A DNA stretch of 64,000 nucleotides from Liolophura sinensis (GCF_032854445.1 NC_088298.1:19425976-19489975); one strand, 5' to 3'. Positions 43,917 through 57,194 are shown, counted from the first letter of the stretch. The notes: a model not told the origin generated them from the sequence alone. Program-made: numbers and translations.

Positions 43917-44145
43917 AATAACCCAGGAGCCTCTCACCAATGCGGTTGCTGTGAGTTCAAGTCCAGCTCATGCTGACTTCCTCCTTGGCCGTACATGGGA
44001 AAGCCTGTAAGCAACTGTGAGCGGATGGTCGTGAGTTTCCCTCAGGTTCTGCCAGGCTTCCTCCCACCATGATGCCGGTCGCCGTCCTATAAGTGAAATA
44101 TTCTTGAGTATGGTGTTAAACACCAATCAAATGAATAAATAAATC
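43917..44145 (+). mobile_element. SINE copy
   Basis: AATAACCCAGGAGCCTCTCA, B box GTTCAAGTCC, GGTGTTAAACACCAATCAAA tail; A-box part missing. Confidence 0.8.
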
Positions 44146-45183
44146 AAATCACATTTTACAATATATCAAGAGCCTGTAACCCACAGGTAACATGTATCCA
44201 CTTGTGTAGAGTGGAACCTTTGTGTAAACTTAGTAATGACGTGAAGGGATCAAAATGTTTATCTTGATATCACTTGTTTTTAAGAGGTGGTGATATAATC
44301 TGATGACCTCAGATTGAGCCGAGGTCGTCACAAAGATAACTCTTGAGACAGGCTCTTTATCCTCGTCCATTGAGACGTTTCTTTGCATTGGGGTTGTTTT
44401 ACAAAGTCGTGAAATGGAGTCTAATTCGTTTCACACCTATACATTATACTGGATGAGTTCAATTTTTGTTGAGGGCATCACTCTGAAGAGCTGGAGTCAT
44501 GGCACGTTTTGACACTTGATATGTACCGCCGCATACTAAAATTGCTGTGTGATGTACACGGAATGTTTATAAAGTACATGGGTACAGTTTCAAACTGTTT
44601 AGTTTACAGGTGCATGGTATGCAACAGAACAGTTTGACTAAGACTTTATGGCTATGTTCAGATTGTATAATCTGAAATCCACAGATTTTTGGGAAAGGCC
44701 TGCAGACTGACATTGTTGGGAAAATTTTAATACAAAGCTGTATATTTGAGAAAAAAAAATTAATCCGGGGAGGTGTGATTTTGAAGCATCTGTGTACTTC
44801 ACAGTTAACTGATACTTAACCTGGGTACCTGTACCTTGAGTAAAAATTTGTGAATGCATATTTAAGTTATCGGTACCTAGATTCAGACACACAAGTCTTC
44901 ACTTTTTATATTATGCCTTAGCCCCATTTGTCAAAGAGTAAAGGAGAGGTATATGTGCACATCTGAAAAATGTGCATTTTAGGAAAGCAGTTCCCAATTT
45001 GGACATTTGTGGCCGCAAATTTGAAAACCGACTGTTGGGAAGGGGGCCAATTATGGGACCCTGGAGCATACGCAAGTTATGTCCTGATACTTGGACAATG
45101 CTCTTATTAATGGTCTTAAAAAAGTGTAGCCATTATCAGCTTGCCTGAGGTACACTCATAGTAGAATTAGAATCTTATTATAA

Positions 45184-45186
<3 letters not shown>

Positions 45187-45223
<37 letters not shown>
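45187..45223. repeat. (AT)n microsatellite
   Basis: Uninterrupted AT units. Confidence 0.95.
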
Positions 45224-45227
<4 letters not shown>

Positions 45228-45952
45228 CTGGCTGAACCTTGAGTTTGATTAGTGGAAGTTAACATCTCGTATTTCATTTTAGAGCAATTTGATCAGAAAT
45301 ATAACAAGGTTTTGTATTGTGGAGGGAGCTAGGGCACGTTTTCAAGTTTCCCAGGATTTAATTGAATGCTTTCTCGGGTGGTAAAATTTAACTACGTCAA
45401 TATCAGGGTCATGTTAGAGAGGAGTTCATGTTGAAACTGGCTGTTAGCATTGAAAATATATCAAGGGCATGGATTTACGCAGTCAATTTACAGAAAAGTG
45501 CCGACAGATTTAATATTTGAGCTCATGCACAACCTGTGTTCATGCAATAATGTATAGGCAGGCTTAAGCAGTGTACTTTGTATGTGCATGCAGTGCCCAC
45601 AAGGATATTATGACACCCGGGATTTAGAACCCAATTAATGTATTGTGTGCTCGTAAAGGAACATCGGGGGAAAAAAATCACCGTAAAAGAGCTAAAACTT
45701 CGCTCGATCATGATGAATTGATACATTTTGCCTTGGGAGTTCCATTCGTCTTAGAAAGGTGTTTTGAGGTTTGAAGTTATTAGTAACAAAAGTAATATTT
45801 TCTGACTTACATTGAAGTTCAAATGCAGTTGGTGGGGGGAGGGGTGATTTTAGGTTATTTACAGTACATGTGTGTACTTGAGAAGTTAGGGCAAGTGACG
45901 TTTCAGCGTAAAATCATTTATGTGCTAAAAGTTAGTTAGGTGTCTACTTTAA

Positions 45953-46008
45953 TTCTTCAACTTTTTTCGCATGTTTGCAAGACGTTTATTTAAGCATTTC
46001 CACCTTTC
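45953..46008 (+). mobile_element. MITE-A fragment
   Basis: TTTAATTCTTCAACTTTTTTCGCATGTTTGCAAG (left end) only, at 45950-45985 and a little beyond. Confidence 0.6.
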
Positions 46009-46224
46009 CTTGAATGTTTACATGTATGTACTTGTCAATTCGAATACTGAATGAATGAATGAAAACCTTTACTAAAGAGGGTAACTCTGTCAAATTGTAC
46101 AATTTCCTCTGACCATGTAAAGACCGTGTGCTGCAGCATCTCCCCTGACTTCCCCCTGACCATGTTGAAGAGATTAGTTGATTTACAAGAGGGCCAGTGA
46201 GGTTACGACATATGTGCAGTGTGC

Positions 46225-47245
46225 ATGTAAGCTTACCGACCGCAAGTGTGCCTATTAAAGTTTGCAGCCATACAGTGTGTACCATGCCTGATGACAGGTG
46301 TACCTTGTGTTGTGTGGTCTGCCAGAATTCAGGCCTGAGATTCCGTGTTCAAATCTGATCACAGGCAGTTTGATATCTGTTCCCCACCACAAATGTGCCT
46401 AAAGGTTGTAGCTATACAGCCATACCTGTCTATGGTTACACAGCCCAGTGTGCACCATGCCTGATGACAGGCGTACATTGTGTTGTGTGGTCTGCCAGAA
46501 TTCAGGCCTGAGATTCTGTGTTCAAATCTGGTCACAGGCAGTTTGATATCTGTTCCCCACCACAAATGTGCCTAAAGTTTGTAGCTATACAGCCATACCT
46601 GTCTATGGTTACCCAGCCCAGTGTGCACCATGCCTGTTGACAGGCGTACATTGTGTTGTGTGGTCTGCCAGAATCCAGGCCTGAGATTCTGTGTTCAAAT
46701 CTGGTCACAGGCAGTTTGATATCTGTTCCCCACCACAAATGTGCCTAAAGTTTGCAGCTATACAGCCGTACCTGTCTATGGTTACACAGCCCATTGTGCA
46801 CCTTGCCTGATGACAGGCATACCTTGTGTTGTTTGGTCTGCCAGAATACAAGGCTGAGGTTCCGTGTTCAAATCTGGTCACAGGCACTTTGATATCTGTC
46901 CCTCACCACAGAAAGTTTGCAGCTATACAGGAATTCCTGTCTGTGGTTACACAGCCCAGTGTGCACCGTGCCTGATGACAGGCATACCTACTGTTGTGTG
47001 GTCTGCCAGAATACAAGACTGAGGTTCCGTGTTCAAATCTGGTCACAGGCACTTTGATATCTGTCCCACACCACAGAAAGTTTGCAGCTATACAGGAATA
47101 CCTGTCTGTGGTTACCCAGCCCAGTTTGCACCATGTTTAATGACAGGTGTATCTTGTGACGTGTGGTCTGTCAGAATCCAGGATTCAGATTCCGTGTTCA
47201 AATCTGATCACAGCCAAGTTGACTTTTGTTCTCCACCACAAAAGT
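46225..47245 (+). repeat. 173-bp tandem repeat with tRNA-like B box, about six copies
   Basis: Period 173 bp between 46366, 46539, 46712 and 46885, then a little shorter. Each unit contains GTGGTCTGCCAGAATTCAGG, CTGAGATTC and GTGTTCAAATCTGGTCAC, an RNA polymerase III B-box-like segment, plus TATACAGCCATACCTGTCTA. It looks like a SINE-derived satellite. Inner copies are the most alike; edge copies have diverged. Confidence 0.85.
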
Positions 47246-48700
47246 GGACTGAGGTGCAGTTTGCGGTTAAAGTGCTCCTCCTTCAATCACTTATATATTT
47301 CACAATAGGTGTGGGTTCAACCACAGCCTTGGACAATGTTTGTTGTGGCTTGTGTGGCTGTTTGTGCTGTTCAGCGTTGTTTGGAAAATTTCTTCCATCA
47401 ATATTGTACAAGCATATCAGTATGTCACATGTGGAAAACTTTGTCATTGACTTGCCAGACTTTCGTTGTTTACCTGGGCACTCCAGTTTCATTCACCCGA
47501 CCATAAAATTGACTACCATCATTAAAGTGAAAAACTCTTTTGAGTATAATTAAGACTAGTGGAAACACACCAAAATGTCTACAACCATTTCTTGCTGATG
47601 TGCTAGGTATTAAACCTCACTTAATCAAATATCAATCTGGATTTCTCATGATCCTATGAGATGTACCATGTTTTGGTGCCCGTAAACATGATGTTCTATC
47701 GCCCGTACCCTGCGCACGTATGATTTAAAGGCAAATCAAGGTTCGGATGACGTAAGTGGAAACGGCTGCTTTATCGGGGTATAGAGATAACTCGTGCCTG
47801 ATTAATTAAAATTAATAAATCGGCTGCACTTTTGATAAGCTGCACTTTGTGCCATTCTGCTTACTTTGAACTGTGATATCTCAGTTGTGTAACATCTCCC
47901 TGTGGGATACCTTATTGGTGCATCTACTTTGAGGTAGCACGGCGTAGTCATTTCTTTTAACTACATTGTGTTAATGGGTAAACATCCAGAGTTAAATTAT
48001 GAAAATTTATTAAAGCTGCTAGGAATATATAACAATAACTTGGTGATATGAAAACCCCTCAAACTGTATACATACATGTGCCATATTGGAACTAAAGTTT
48101 CATCCATGACTATGTTGCCCATTTAAAGTGTTTTCAGGTTTCTTTGAAAAGTATGACAATATCCTGCTGAAGAAATTCCTCAGTTCTAAAAGTTACTGTG
48201 TTTCACCTAAAGTTTAGTATCCAAAAATGAACTTTCAGAAGCCTATAAAAACCCTCAAAATTATACTTTCGATGACAACTCTCATTTGTTTCATATAAGA
48301 AATTAATCAAACTTCACAAAAAACTTTTAAATGACACTTTACGGTGGAGGAATTAATCAGAAGCAAACAAAATGTGACCCTTGAAGAACAAAAGCTAAAC
48401 CTCAACTGAAATACAATATACATGTTTAAGGTGGTTTATGACCTTTATTGCCGGCCTCGATTTAAAAAGTGGGGGGCGGATTTTTGGGGTAAATACTCCA
48501 CATGTATTTCTCTTTTTGTATTCAGATATAGCCTGTGGCACAGGGGTTTCTTTTGAATAAAAGACTTATCAAGGTCACTCCATTGTCTGTGCACACAGGG
48601 ATTGTGTCTCATTACTGTCTGTGAATACAAGTACATGTGCATTGTGTATTGTCGACCATGCGTTCATGCCGTGTTGGTACAGCTGACATACATGTACATG
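47246..48700. other. Non-coding stretch
   Basis: AT-rich, no gene seen. Confidence 0.4.
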
Positions 48701-48714
48701 TAGTAATAATACTA

Positions 48715-48795
48715 ATAATAATGGCTTTTTGTGATAATAATGGCTTTATTTGATAATAATGGCTTTATTTGATAATAATGGCTTTATTTCAAGAG
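48715..48795 (+). repeat. Short tandem repeat GATAATAATGGCTTTATTT
   Basis: About four copies of a 20-bp unit. Confidence 0.85.
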
Positions 48796-48932
48796 GGTAA
48801 AATACAGTGCGTATAATCAGTCAACACTGGGTTGATCTACAACTTGAAACAATATGTTACATTACATATGCATTGGAAAATATGGTAGTTTGGATTGTGT
48901 GAACCACTTGCAATAAGATTTTGAAAACAATA

Positions 48933-48941
48933 TATATATAT

Positions 48942-48980
<39 letters not shown>

Positions 48981-48981
48981 T
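48933..48981 (+). repeat. (TA)n(GA)n microsatellite
   Basis: TATATATATA followed by a GA run. Confidence 0.9.
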
Positions 48982-49078
48982 ACAGTGGCAAATTAAATCA
49001 ACACAAAGTACTTAAACAGTGAAATAATGATAAAAACAAGTGTGAATTTTGCCACCATAACTATCTCAAGATAGGTTA

Positions 49079-49345
49079 GTGGGAGATGGCCCATTACCGA
49101 CCCCTTTCTATCCCCTCCAGAAGTTGGAACCTCATGAAACACATGTTCAGAGCACAGAACGAGTGAGTGGGTGATGGCCCATTACTGACGCCATCCTATC
49201 CCCTCCAGAAGTTGGAACCTCATGATACACATGTTCAAAGCGCAGAACGAGTGAGTGGGAGACGGCCCATTACCGACCCCTTTCTATCCCCTCCACAAGT
49301 TGGAACCTCATGAAACACATGTTCAAAGCACAGAACGCATAAGCG
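49079..49345 (+). repeat. 88-bp tandem repeat, three copies
   Basis: Unit begins GTGGGAGATGGCCCATTACC and holds TATCCCCTCCAGAAGTTGGA. Confidence 0.88.
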
Positions 49346-49704
49346 GTTGATGGCCAGTGAGTACAATTCCTACCTGGTACATTAACACTTCAAGTCTCTC
49401 CATGTGTGTCAGTGTGTCATGACCCATTTAAAAGTACAACAGAATCACTTTACTCTTAACAGTTGAGTGTTTTATGAAAACGATGTTGGAAGGCCTAAGT
49501 AACCCTGGAGCCTAGTTATAGTCTGTTTCATGCAGGAAGGAGAACTGGTATTGACAGATTTTATAATAATGTTACAAGAATTGTTGCTGAGTGGTTAAAC
49601 GCTTATTGTTGAATGACAAGGATACACAAGGTACGGTTTCAAACCTGGCGATGGGCAGGGCTGTCATTGTTCAAGGGACCTTGGTAAAAATAAGCTGAGG
49701 TCAG

Positions 49705-49925
49705 CGTAATGACCTAGGAGTCTCTCACCAATGCGGTCGCAGGTGAGTTCAAGTCTAGCTCATGCTGGCTTTCTCTCCGGCCATTAGTGGGAAGGTCTGC
49801 CAGCAACTGGTGGGTGGTTGTGGGTTTTCCCCGAGTTATGCCCGGTTTTCTCCCAGCATAGTGCTGGCCGTTGTCATATAAGTGAAATATTCTTGAGTAC
49901 GGCATAAAACACCAATCAAATCAAA
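49705..49925 (+). mobile_element. SINE copy
   Basis: AGCGTAATGACCTAGGAGTC, B-box region, GCATAAAACACCAATCAAAT tail. Confidence 0.8.
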
Positions 49926-49954
49926 TCAAATCAAATCATTGAAGTGACATTAAA

Positions 49955-50105
49955 TAAGCAAATTAACTCCACAGAAATTTATTTTGACGATCTCAATATT
50001 TTTCGACTTAAATTAAGACATTCGGGAGCATTTGCCACGTGATATCAACTAAATAAAAATTGAAATATTGAGATCATCAAAATGAATTTCTGCCAAGCTA
50101 ATTTA
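49955..50105. mobile_element. Inverted-repeat (hairpin) element
   Basis: Arms CAGAAATTTATTTTGACGAT... and ...ATCATCAAAATGAATTTCTG (about 45 bp each, some mismatches) around a short spacer. Confidence 0.5.
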
Positions 50106-50377
50106 TCCTGCTAAGCTGTTCAGTGGATCATCTACACGTAGAATGCGCATTGAAGTGATAATATTCATTTATGTATTTGAACACCCAACCCTGTGCAGGT
50201 TGCTGGTAGAAAGCGTATTCAACCAAGAGGCAAACAAATAAAAGTGAGGTTGTCCTTTAGACCGCTTATATAATATTGGAAGTCTTATCTACACCTATAT
50301 ATATATGTGACCATGCATATAAGCAAATATATTATATAATACAGTGGTACGATTATATGGACTACATGTAAAATTTA

Positions 50378-50598
50378 CATTAATTCCTCAGCCTTTTCGC
50401 ACATGAAAGAGCAACTTTTGTTGCAATTTATGCTTAGTTTTAAGCTGATTTTGGAGACGAAACTACATTGGTTGGATTGGTCCATTTCAGGGCTTCACAA
50501 AAGGTGGGATTTTATCCGTGAGCACAGAATAATGCCTTCACAATATGCTTGAATAAACACCTTGCAAACGTGCAAAAAGTTAAATTGAAGAATTACAG
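50378..50598 (-). mobile_element. MITE-A copy, TA target duplication
   Basis: CATTAATTCCTCAGCC ... TTGAAGAATTACAG, flanked by TA at 50376-50377 and 50599-50600. Confidence 0.8.
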
Positions 50599-50599
50599 T

Positions 50600-52190
50600 A
50601 GTTGTAATCGTTAATTGAATGCAAGTGCCCTTTTAATTTGGAACTGACATTCTTAATTATGTAATTTCTAACGGGATGTATCATTAAACTATATTATGTA
50701 ACATTAAGTACATGTACCTTCTTATTGTGTTAGACATAAAGGGACTGAAAGATTGGATTGCTACAAATGTACTGTTAAATGTGAGATATTCAGCAAATAA
50801 TGGACACACTCGATAACTGTGGAGTAATAATATTTACAAAACTCGTTTTTGTAGGATTCATTTGTCACTGTAGCGAATTACGTTTGTTTAACCTGAGTAC
50901 CAAATTCTTTTTCGGCCAGAGTAGAAAATCCCTGACTTGAAAATTTGTCAGTAATACATATTGAACATGCCACAGCGCACAATTTTTGATGCCCTGAGTG
51001 GATGCCCAAATTAAGGCCAAGCATAGCTCAAATTAAGTTGGACACTTCAAAAATGTGTTCATTTTTATTTTGATATTAAAAATGTGTGGTATCTTCTTTT
51101 ACACTCAAGCAGCATCTGTTTAGCTACATGTAGATGTAGATATACATTTTATAGTTCCACAATTTCTCAGTTTTAGCCCAGATTATGGAAGTTTTAATTT
51201 ACCCTGATATGTGAAGTGAAATACAAGGAAGGTCAAGTCACTAGGTAAGCTCATGCCTTTGTTCCTGACTGGCCAGGCTATTGTGTGGCATCTGTAGTAT
51301 GAGTCATTCTCATCCACCTACACTATTGGCACAGACTATAGCTGACAGGTCTATTATTGTACTGCTAGCCTATTGCCCATGTCAGCCTGGGATGAGGAAT
51401 GCATTGGTAAGATAGGCAGGGGTAGAGAGACAGATGCTGCTGCTGATGATCAGCCTATGCAGACACTCTCCTCCACCCCCAGGAGGTCATCGCAGTGGAT
51501 GTAAACAAAGCAGCCTTCATCAGGGAGAGGGCACCCACAGCAACTCTGTTATTAAGCAATATTATGTAATAGCAGATCTGTTGGTGGTAGTCCAATGTTA
51601 ACAATGGTGTTACTGGCCAGTGTGGAGGTGGATTCACTGAACACATGCCCATGGTTTTCTCCTAGTGTGTGAAGTGTGGACTGTGGATCATATACCCTGT
51701 TCAGGCTGATTTATGCAGTTATACCATTATATCTGTGTTGTGCATGGAATGTGGCAGGATTATTACCATCTGAACCGCAGTGAACTGCACTATTATAAAC
51801 CGCTGAACCACAGAATGGTACATTCGCAGGACCATGTATTACCTATTACGGTAAGTGTTATATTGTGCCGTGCGTTCTTGTTTGTTAAGGACAGCCAGCG
51901 GTCAGTGAATATATGCACATATATTACTGTTGTTCAAATCATAGTACAGTGAGTTTTGAGGGCATTCTTCAGTGTAGAAGTGCTGAGTATCACTGTCACT
52001 GGTGCAGTGTTGTGAAAAAGGGACATGGATTTCTGTGTCCACTAAAGCCCCAAGTTACATAGAATAAAGGCTCAGGAATATGGTTGATTTTGGCGTTTAG
52101 GATTTATCATGTTCCTTTTGATACAGATGCTAAAGTTCAGTATCAAATGCTGATTGTGTGATTTGACAGATTTCCAGTAACTTTTCTCGA
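50600..52190. other. Non-coding stretch
   Basis: No gene recognised. 51482-51570 has an exon-like open segment after a C-rich acceptor, not supported otherwise. Confidence 0.35.
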
Positions 52191-52199
52191 GGTTGAATA

Positions 52200-52440
52200 G
52201 ACATGTACAGTACATGTACATTTGTACAGGCCTACAATATGTGTATGTAGTGTTTGTGGCAACGTGCATGTACATTTGTACAGGCCTACAGTACATGTAT
52301 GTAGTGTTTGTGGAAACGTGCATGTACATTTGTACAGGCCTACAATACGTGTATGTGGTGTTTGTGGCAGCGTGCATCTACATTTGTACAGGCTTACAAT
52401 ACATGTATATGGTGTTTTTATCAACATCCATGTACATTTA
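52200..52440 (+). repeat. 54-bp minisatellite, four copies
   Basis: TTTGTACAGGCCTACAATAC recurs at 52221, 52275, 52329 and 52383. Confidence 0.9.
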
Positions 52441-52539
52441 CCTGCATGCATGTATGTGTAACTGATAGGTCCTACATGTAGATGGCTCTGAATATCAAAT
52501 TATGAAGTGAGATTTGACAATTTCAACAATTCTATTTGA

Positions 52540-52675
52540 TTTATTTATTTATTTGATTGGTGTTTTATGCCATACTAAAGAATATTTCAGATATACAACG
52601 GCGGCCAGCATTATGGTGGGAGGAAATGGGGGGAACCCACGACCATCTGCAGGTTGTTGTCAGACCTTCCCAAGT
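52540..52675 (-). mobile_element. SINE 3' fragment
   Basis: (TTTA)n, ATTTGATTGGTGTTTTATGC, then the body as far as CAGACCTTCCCAAG. Confidence 0.82.
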
Positions 52676-53237
52676 ACCAGTTCTATTTGAGGTTAGACAT
52701 ATGCATGTATGTGTACTAAATGCACTTTGCATATTCAAATATAGGTGTATATATAAGGCAGTGTCTTTCTCTGGTATCTAACCTAACCTTATCACAGACT
52801 GTAATTATAATGTGTGCACAAGGATATACCATGTACATGTTGATGGTCAGTATGATTTGACAAATTCCAGTTATTCTGCTTTCAGGTTAGACCAGCGCAC
52901 GTGATGTACTATATGCACCCACTCTGTAATATATAAAGGTGTATTAAGGCAGTGTTTTCCTCTAGTGCCTGACCCGACCTTATCGTGGTCAAATTAGAGA
53001 TTTGTGATCGGTATGATTGGAAAATTTCTGTAATTCTGTGTGAGGTCAGGATAATCACACTAGTTAGGCCCACACACCATTTTACACCCCCCCAACATTG
53101 GTACTCATTGTTTCGTATTTTGCCAGAAATCGTCACAAAAATAAGCCGAAATATTGATAATGAAAAATGGCAATTTGCTCCACCACCTGCATCAAAACAA
53201 GGAATCAAGTTCATTGGCCGTAGCATTTGTACATCTA

Positions 53238-53732
53238 CCGTAATTCTTCAACCTTTTCACATATGATTTATTTATTTGATTGGTGTTTTATGCCGTACTC
53301 AAGAATATTTCACTTATAAAACGGCAGCCAGCATTATGATGGGAGGAAAAAGGGAGAAACCCATGACCATTTGCAGGTTGGTGGCAGACCTTCCCACATA
53401 CGGCTGGAAAGGAAGCCAGCATGAGCTGGACTTGAACTCACAGTGACCGCATTGGTGAGAGGCTCCTGGGTCATTATGCTGCGCTAGCACGCTAACCAAC
53501 TGAGCCACGGAGGCCCCCTTTCCACATGTGAAAGAGCAACTTTCAGCTCAGTTTATGCACATTAATTTGATTTTGGACACAAAACGACATTTTTTGGATT
53601 GGCCAGTTTTAGGGCTTGACAAAATTTATATACAAAATGTATAATTTTATCAGTCAACACAGAATAATACCGTCATAAAATATACTTGAATAAAAACCTT
53701 TGCAAACATGTGAAAAGGTTGAAGAATTACAG
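53238..53732 (-). mobile_element. MITE-A copy split by a SINE, TA target duplication
   Basis: Left end CCGTAATTCTTCAACCTTTT at 53238; right end AAAAGGTTGAAGAATTACAG ending 53732; TA at 53236-53237 and 53733-53734. The SINE at 53263-53516 sits inside. Confidence 0.83.
53263..53516 (-). mobile_element. Full-length SINE nested in MITE-A
   Basis: (TTTA) tail, body, and head ending GCTAACCAACTGAGCCACGG. TTTCACATATG before and TTTCCACATGTG after are a slightly diverged target duplication. Confidence 0.85.
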
Positions 53733-54800
53733 TATGAACAATTTGGGATTCTGTTTGTGTCCATGTACCTGTCAGAAGCCTTTTCACAGACAAATTACTT
53801 GTATAAAATCTGTACTTGGATATTAAGGATCAGTGTGATCAGTTGGAAAATTCCGATATATATATATATATATTTTTTCCACAGTTAGCATTTGTATGTG
53901 AATAAATGTAAGACTAGAGAACTGTGTGGAGGTGTTTTGTTTTGAAAACCTCAATTGGCTCTGATATATGCACGATGAAGTGGACATCTTCAATACCGAG
54001 TACATCTGGACACTTCAGTGGTATTCTGAGGTGGCATACAGATGATGAGGTGAAGTGTAACATGGGAATTAACACATAGGAAAATGGACAAGAATGGCAG
54101 ATACTCTGAGAACTACAGCTGATGATAATCAGAAATTTTAGTATGTTACAGGCAATGTACAAAAAATGCACATGATTATGTAAACGTCCAATTATCAATT
54201 AAATTAAAGTACAGCTTTGGACTTTTCTCGCTGTGAAGCAGAATTTTGTATTAACTTCCATATTACCTAGACTACATGTATGTGTCCACCGTCTTGTCTG
54301 TGTGAGTAAGGCAGGTAGGTCAGACCTGGACATCAGACATACAGGTAATAGCATGTATACATGTACCTCTCCATGTATCTCTACAGCTGTATAAAAGTGC
54401 TGGCAATTAAGCTATCATTCTCGCCACAGTAGACCTGGTCTTATAATTAGCACAGAAATGTCCGTGAAAGTCTGGACTTAAGATGCTGTGTGTAAGAAAG
54501 GCAGACGCAAGTCGTGCAAGAAACTTGCTGTATTGTGTTGTGTTGTAGTTTTAAGATGCTCATTTGGCACCTGAGTGTTCTATAACCACATGTCAGTTCA
54601 GGTTATGGGTGCACAGACAGGTTAATTGATTTTGCTTGCATATCTGGAGATCAAAGCAGAAAGCATTTGTGAAAGTGTGTGGCTGCATTATATGTACATG
54701 ATGTGATTTGTATTAAGGTATTTTGAGTCTGTGTTTTAGGGTCTGTGACCTACATGTACTTGCCATAGCTATTACACTTAAAAAAACAAGAGTATATGTA

Positions 54801-55017
54801 CTCTAATTCATCAACCTTTTTGCATATGAAAGAGCAACTTGCATTGCAATTTATGCACATTTAAAATTAGATTTTGAGAACAAAACTACATTTGTTGCGT
54901 TAGCCAATTTCAGGGCTTCTTACAAAGTATAATTTTATCAATCTACAAAGAATACTGCCTTCAGAATATACTTGAATAGACGCCTTGCAAACATGAGAAA
55001 AGCTTGAAGAATTACAG
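54801..55017 (-). mobile_element. MITE-A copy, TA target duplication
   Basis: CTCTAATTCATCAACC ... CTTGAAGAATTACAG, TA at both sides (54799-54800, 55018-55019). Confidence 0.8.
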
Positions 55018-55164
55018 TACAATCTGTTAACAGAGTAACATTTGTAGGTATCTGTAATCTCATTGTTTGTGAAAATAAGAGGTTAGAGGCTCTTCTGGGG
55101 ACATTTTCGCAATCCTGTTTGTTCCTCAAAAGGATCTTCTATCTACATGTATACAATATTTCTT

Positions 55165-55503
55165 ACACGGCTTCGGGACCGGTAGATACAGGATCAATCC
55201 TTGATCGAGTCACACCTAAGACTTTAAAAGAGGAAGTTGTAACTTCCTCGCTTGGCGTTCAGCATGAAGGGGATAGTGCAACGACTGGTTGACCCGTATC
55301 AGTATAATGGCTCGGGCGGGGCGGCTTACTTGCCTTCGGTAAGTCGTCTCAGTGAAGCAGCACTAAATAAAAGAGCGGTGGAAATCCATCCTGCAACAAG
55401 GAGGCACATTACACGTGCATGCACCCTAAGGATTCCTTCGTCGTCATATGACTGAAAAATTGTTGAGTACAACGTTAAACCCCAAGCACTCACTCACGCA
55501 CTC
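55165..55503 (+). mobile_element. SINE-2 copy (second tRNA-type family)
   Basis: Head GGACCGGTAGATACAGGATC with B-box-like GGATCAATCC, body GGCGGCTTACTTGCCTTCGG, and 3' end ACGTTAAACCCCAAGCACTC followed by ACTC repeats. The 30249 and 60587 fragments are its two ends. Confidence 0.7.
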
Positions 55504-55778
55504 TTACCTTATAGCAGGTGTAACTGCTTGATGTATGACCATAAAATTTTGTTTATGAGTACATTTATGTGATTATACAACTAGTGTGACCTACATCTGC
55601 TGCCATTGCTGGCAGAGGTGTATAATGGCTCCTTTCCCAGGATACCACCAGCCCTTTAGGATTACACCATGAGGATCTGTGATTTACCTGTCTGGATTCA
55701 CAGCTTTACCTGGTTCATGTAGTCTCATAGCCTTTGCCAATAGTGATCCAAGGTATAGTTTATAAGATAAGACATACA

Positions 55779-56055
55779 TGGGTTCCTCCGCGGTTGAGGT
55801 GATTAGCGTGCCAGCGGGGCGAGATGATGCAGGAGCCCCTTACCAGTGTCATCGCTGTGAGTTCAAGTCCACCTCATGCTGGCTTTCACTCCAGCCGTAT
55901 GTGGGAAGGTCTGCTAGCACCTTGCGGATGGTCTTGGGTTTCACCCAAACTCTGCCCATTTTCTTCCCACTTAATGCTGGTCGCTGTTGTATAAGTGAGA
56001 TATTCTTGAGTTCGGGTAAAACACCTCTCCAAGAAATACATGTAAGTCAAATAAA
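55779..56055 (+). mobile_element. SINE copy, diverged
   Basis: GTTCCTCCGCGGTTGAGGTG, B box GTTCAAGTCC, body, broken tail. Confidence 0.75.
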
Positions 56056-56059
56056 TAAG

Positions 56060-57000
56060 ACATACTATGCATTGTGTTGTATAACCCTAGCCAAAGTAGG
56101 AGTTTTAAGGTTTGTTTGGAAAAGAGGGTGATATCCTACTGCAAAAAGTAAAATCTATAACCTTGATTCATTTCCTCCTAAAATTGGGCTTTTAAGACTT
56201 TTAAGAGTCTTTATATACATGCAGATCAATACCAAGTCTTCTCTAAGGACATCAGCATAACAGTACCAGTAAATTGGCTTACTGTGTAGTGCGTAGGTGA
56301 TGCATGTGGTGATTATGGATTCTGGTTACCTAGCTGTTACCTGTAGCTGATATACGGCACTTCATGGATTATACATGTAGGTGGTGTCTGTTTATTGATT
56401 GTCAGCTGTATTGAGGTCCGACACCTGTGTGCATGTCTGCTTGTATATCTACGTGTCCTGTTATCACTGTACCAGGATAAATTGGGGGAGGTAAAAGTGC
56501 ACCAGTACTTATGCCTTCAAGTTTTTCCCTATTCACTTCCAGATATGATGTGAATTATGTCTTCCATATTATGAACTTCCATGATTTACTTTTCCTTTGA
56601 GTTGAGAGTAAGGCGACACCAGTTTTACTTTGTGTTGTGCAAGCTGACAGTAAAAAATCGAAAAAATGAAATAATACTGAAAATCCTGGGATAGTTAACA
56701 TTTCCTACAAATTAGATGATTTTTAAGTATTATGTTTACTTCTGTACTCCCCTCGTACATTGAACAAGGATTTATTCTGCTCATTTCTTTTTCTCAACAG
56801 TTTAAATTGTTATATCCTAATGAGCTTCCTGTAGACGTACAAACTATGTCTTTGTGACTTGTGTGTCCAAGGAAATAGTGCCCTTACGTACAGTAGTGCC
56901 CTTATGTACAGTAGTGCCCTTACGTACAGGCACATGTACATGTATCTACACTGTACATAGACATGTGCAGCAACACATCTACATGTATCTACATACATAC
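56060..57000. other. Non-coding stretch
   Basis: No gene seen; 56875-56930 has a short CCCTTACGTACAGTAGTG repeat, three copies. Confidence 0.4.
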
Positions 57001-57008
57001 TGTCTGCA

Positions 57009-57194
57009 GTTGCTGTGGGTTCAAGTCCAGCTCATGCTGGCTTCCTCTCCGGCCATATGTGGGGAGGTCTTCCAGCAGCCTGCGGATGGTTGTGGGTTTT
57101 CCCCAGGCTCTGCCCGGTTTCCTCCCACCATAATGCTGGCTGCCATCTTATAAGTGAAATATTCTTGAGTAAAACACCAGTCAAATAAATAAAT
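57009..57194 (+). mobile_element. SINE 3' part
   Basis: From GTTGCTGTGGGTTCAAGTCC to the (AATA) tail; head missing. Confidence 0.8.

Larger units (their letters stand above)
38860..46200. other. Long stretch without a confirmed gene
   Basis: AT-rich, with (AT)n at 39316-39366 and 45187-45223, a T-rich region at 39780-40100, a SINE at 43917-44145 and a MITE-A fragment at 45953-46008. 43325-43366 (ATGTGTAAATTGTGTCATTT up to GGTAAGTT) could be a short 5' coding exon but nothing confirms it. Confidence 0.4.

Noticed and set aside
51482-51571. Possible exon after a C-rich acceptor (EVIAVDVNKAAFIRERAPT)
   Set aside because: Open for only 28 codons, with no partner exon or family match.
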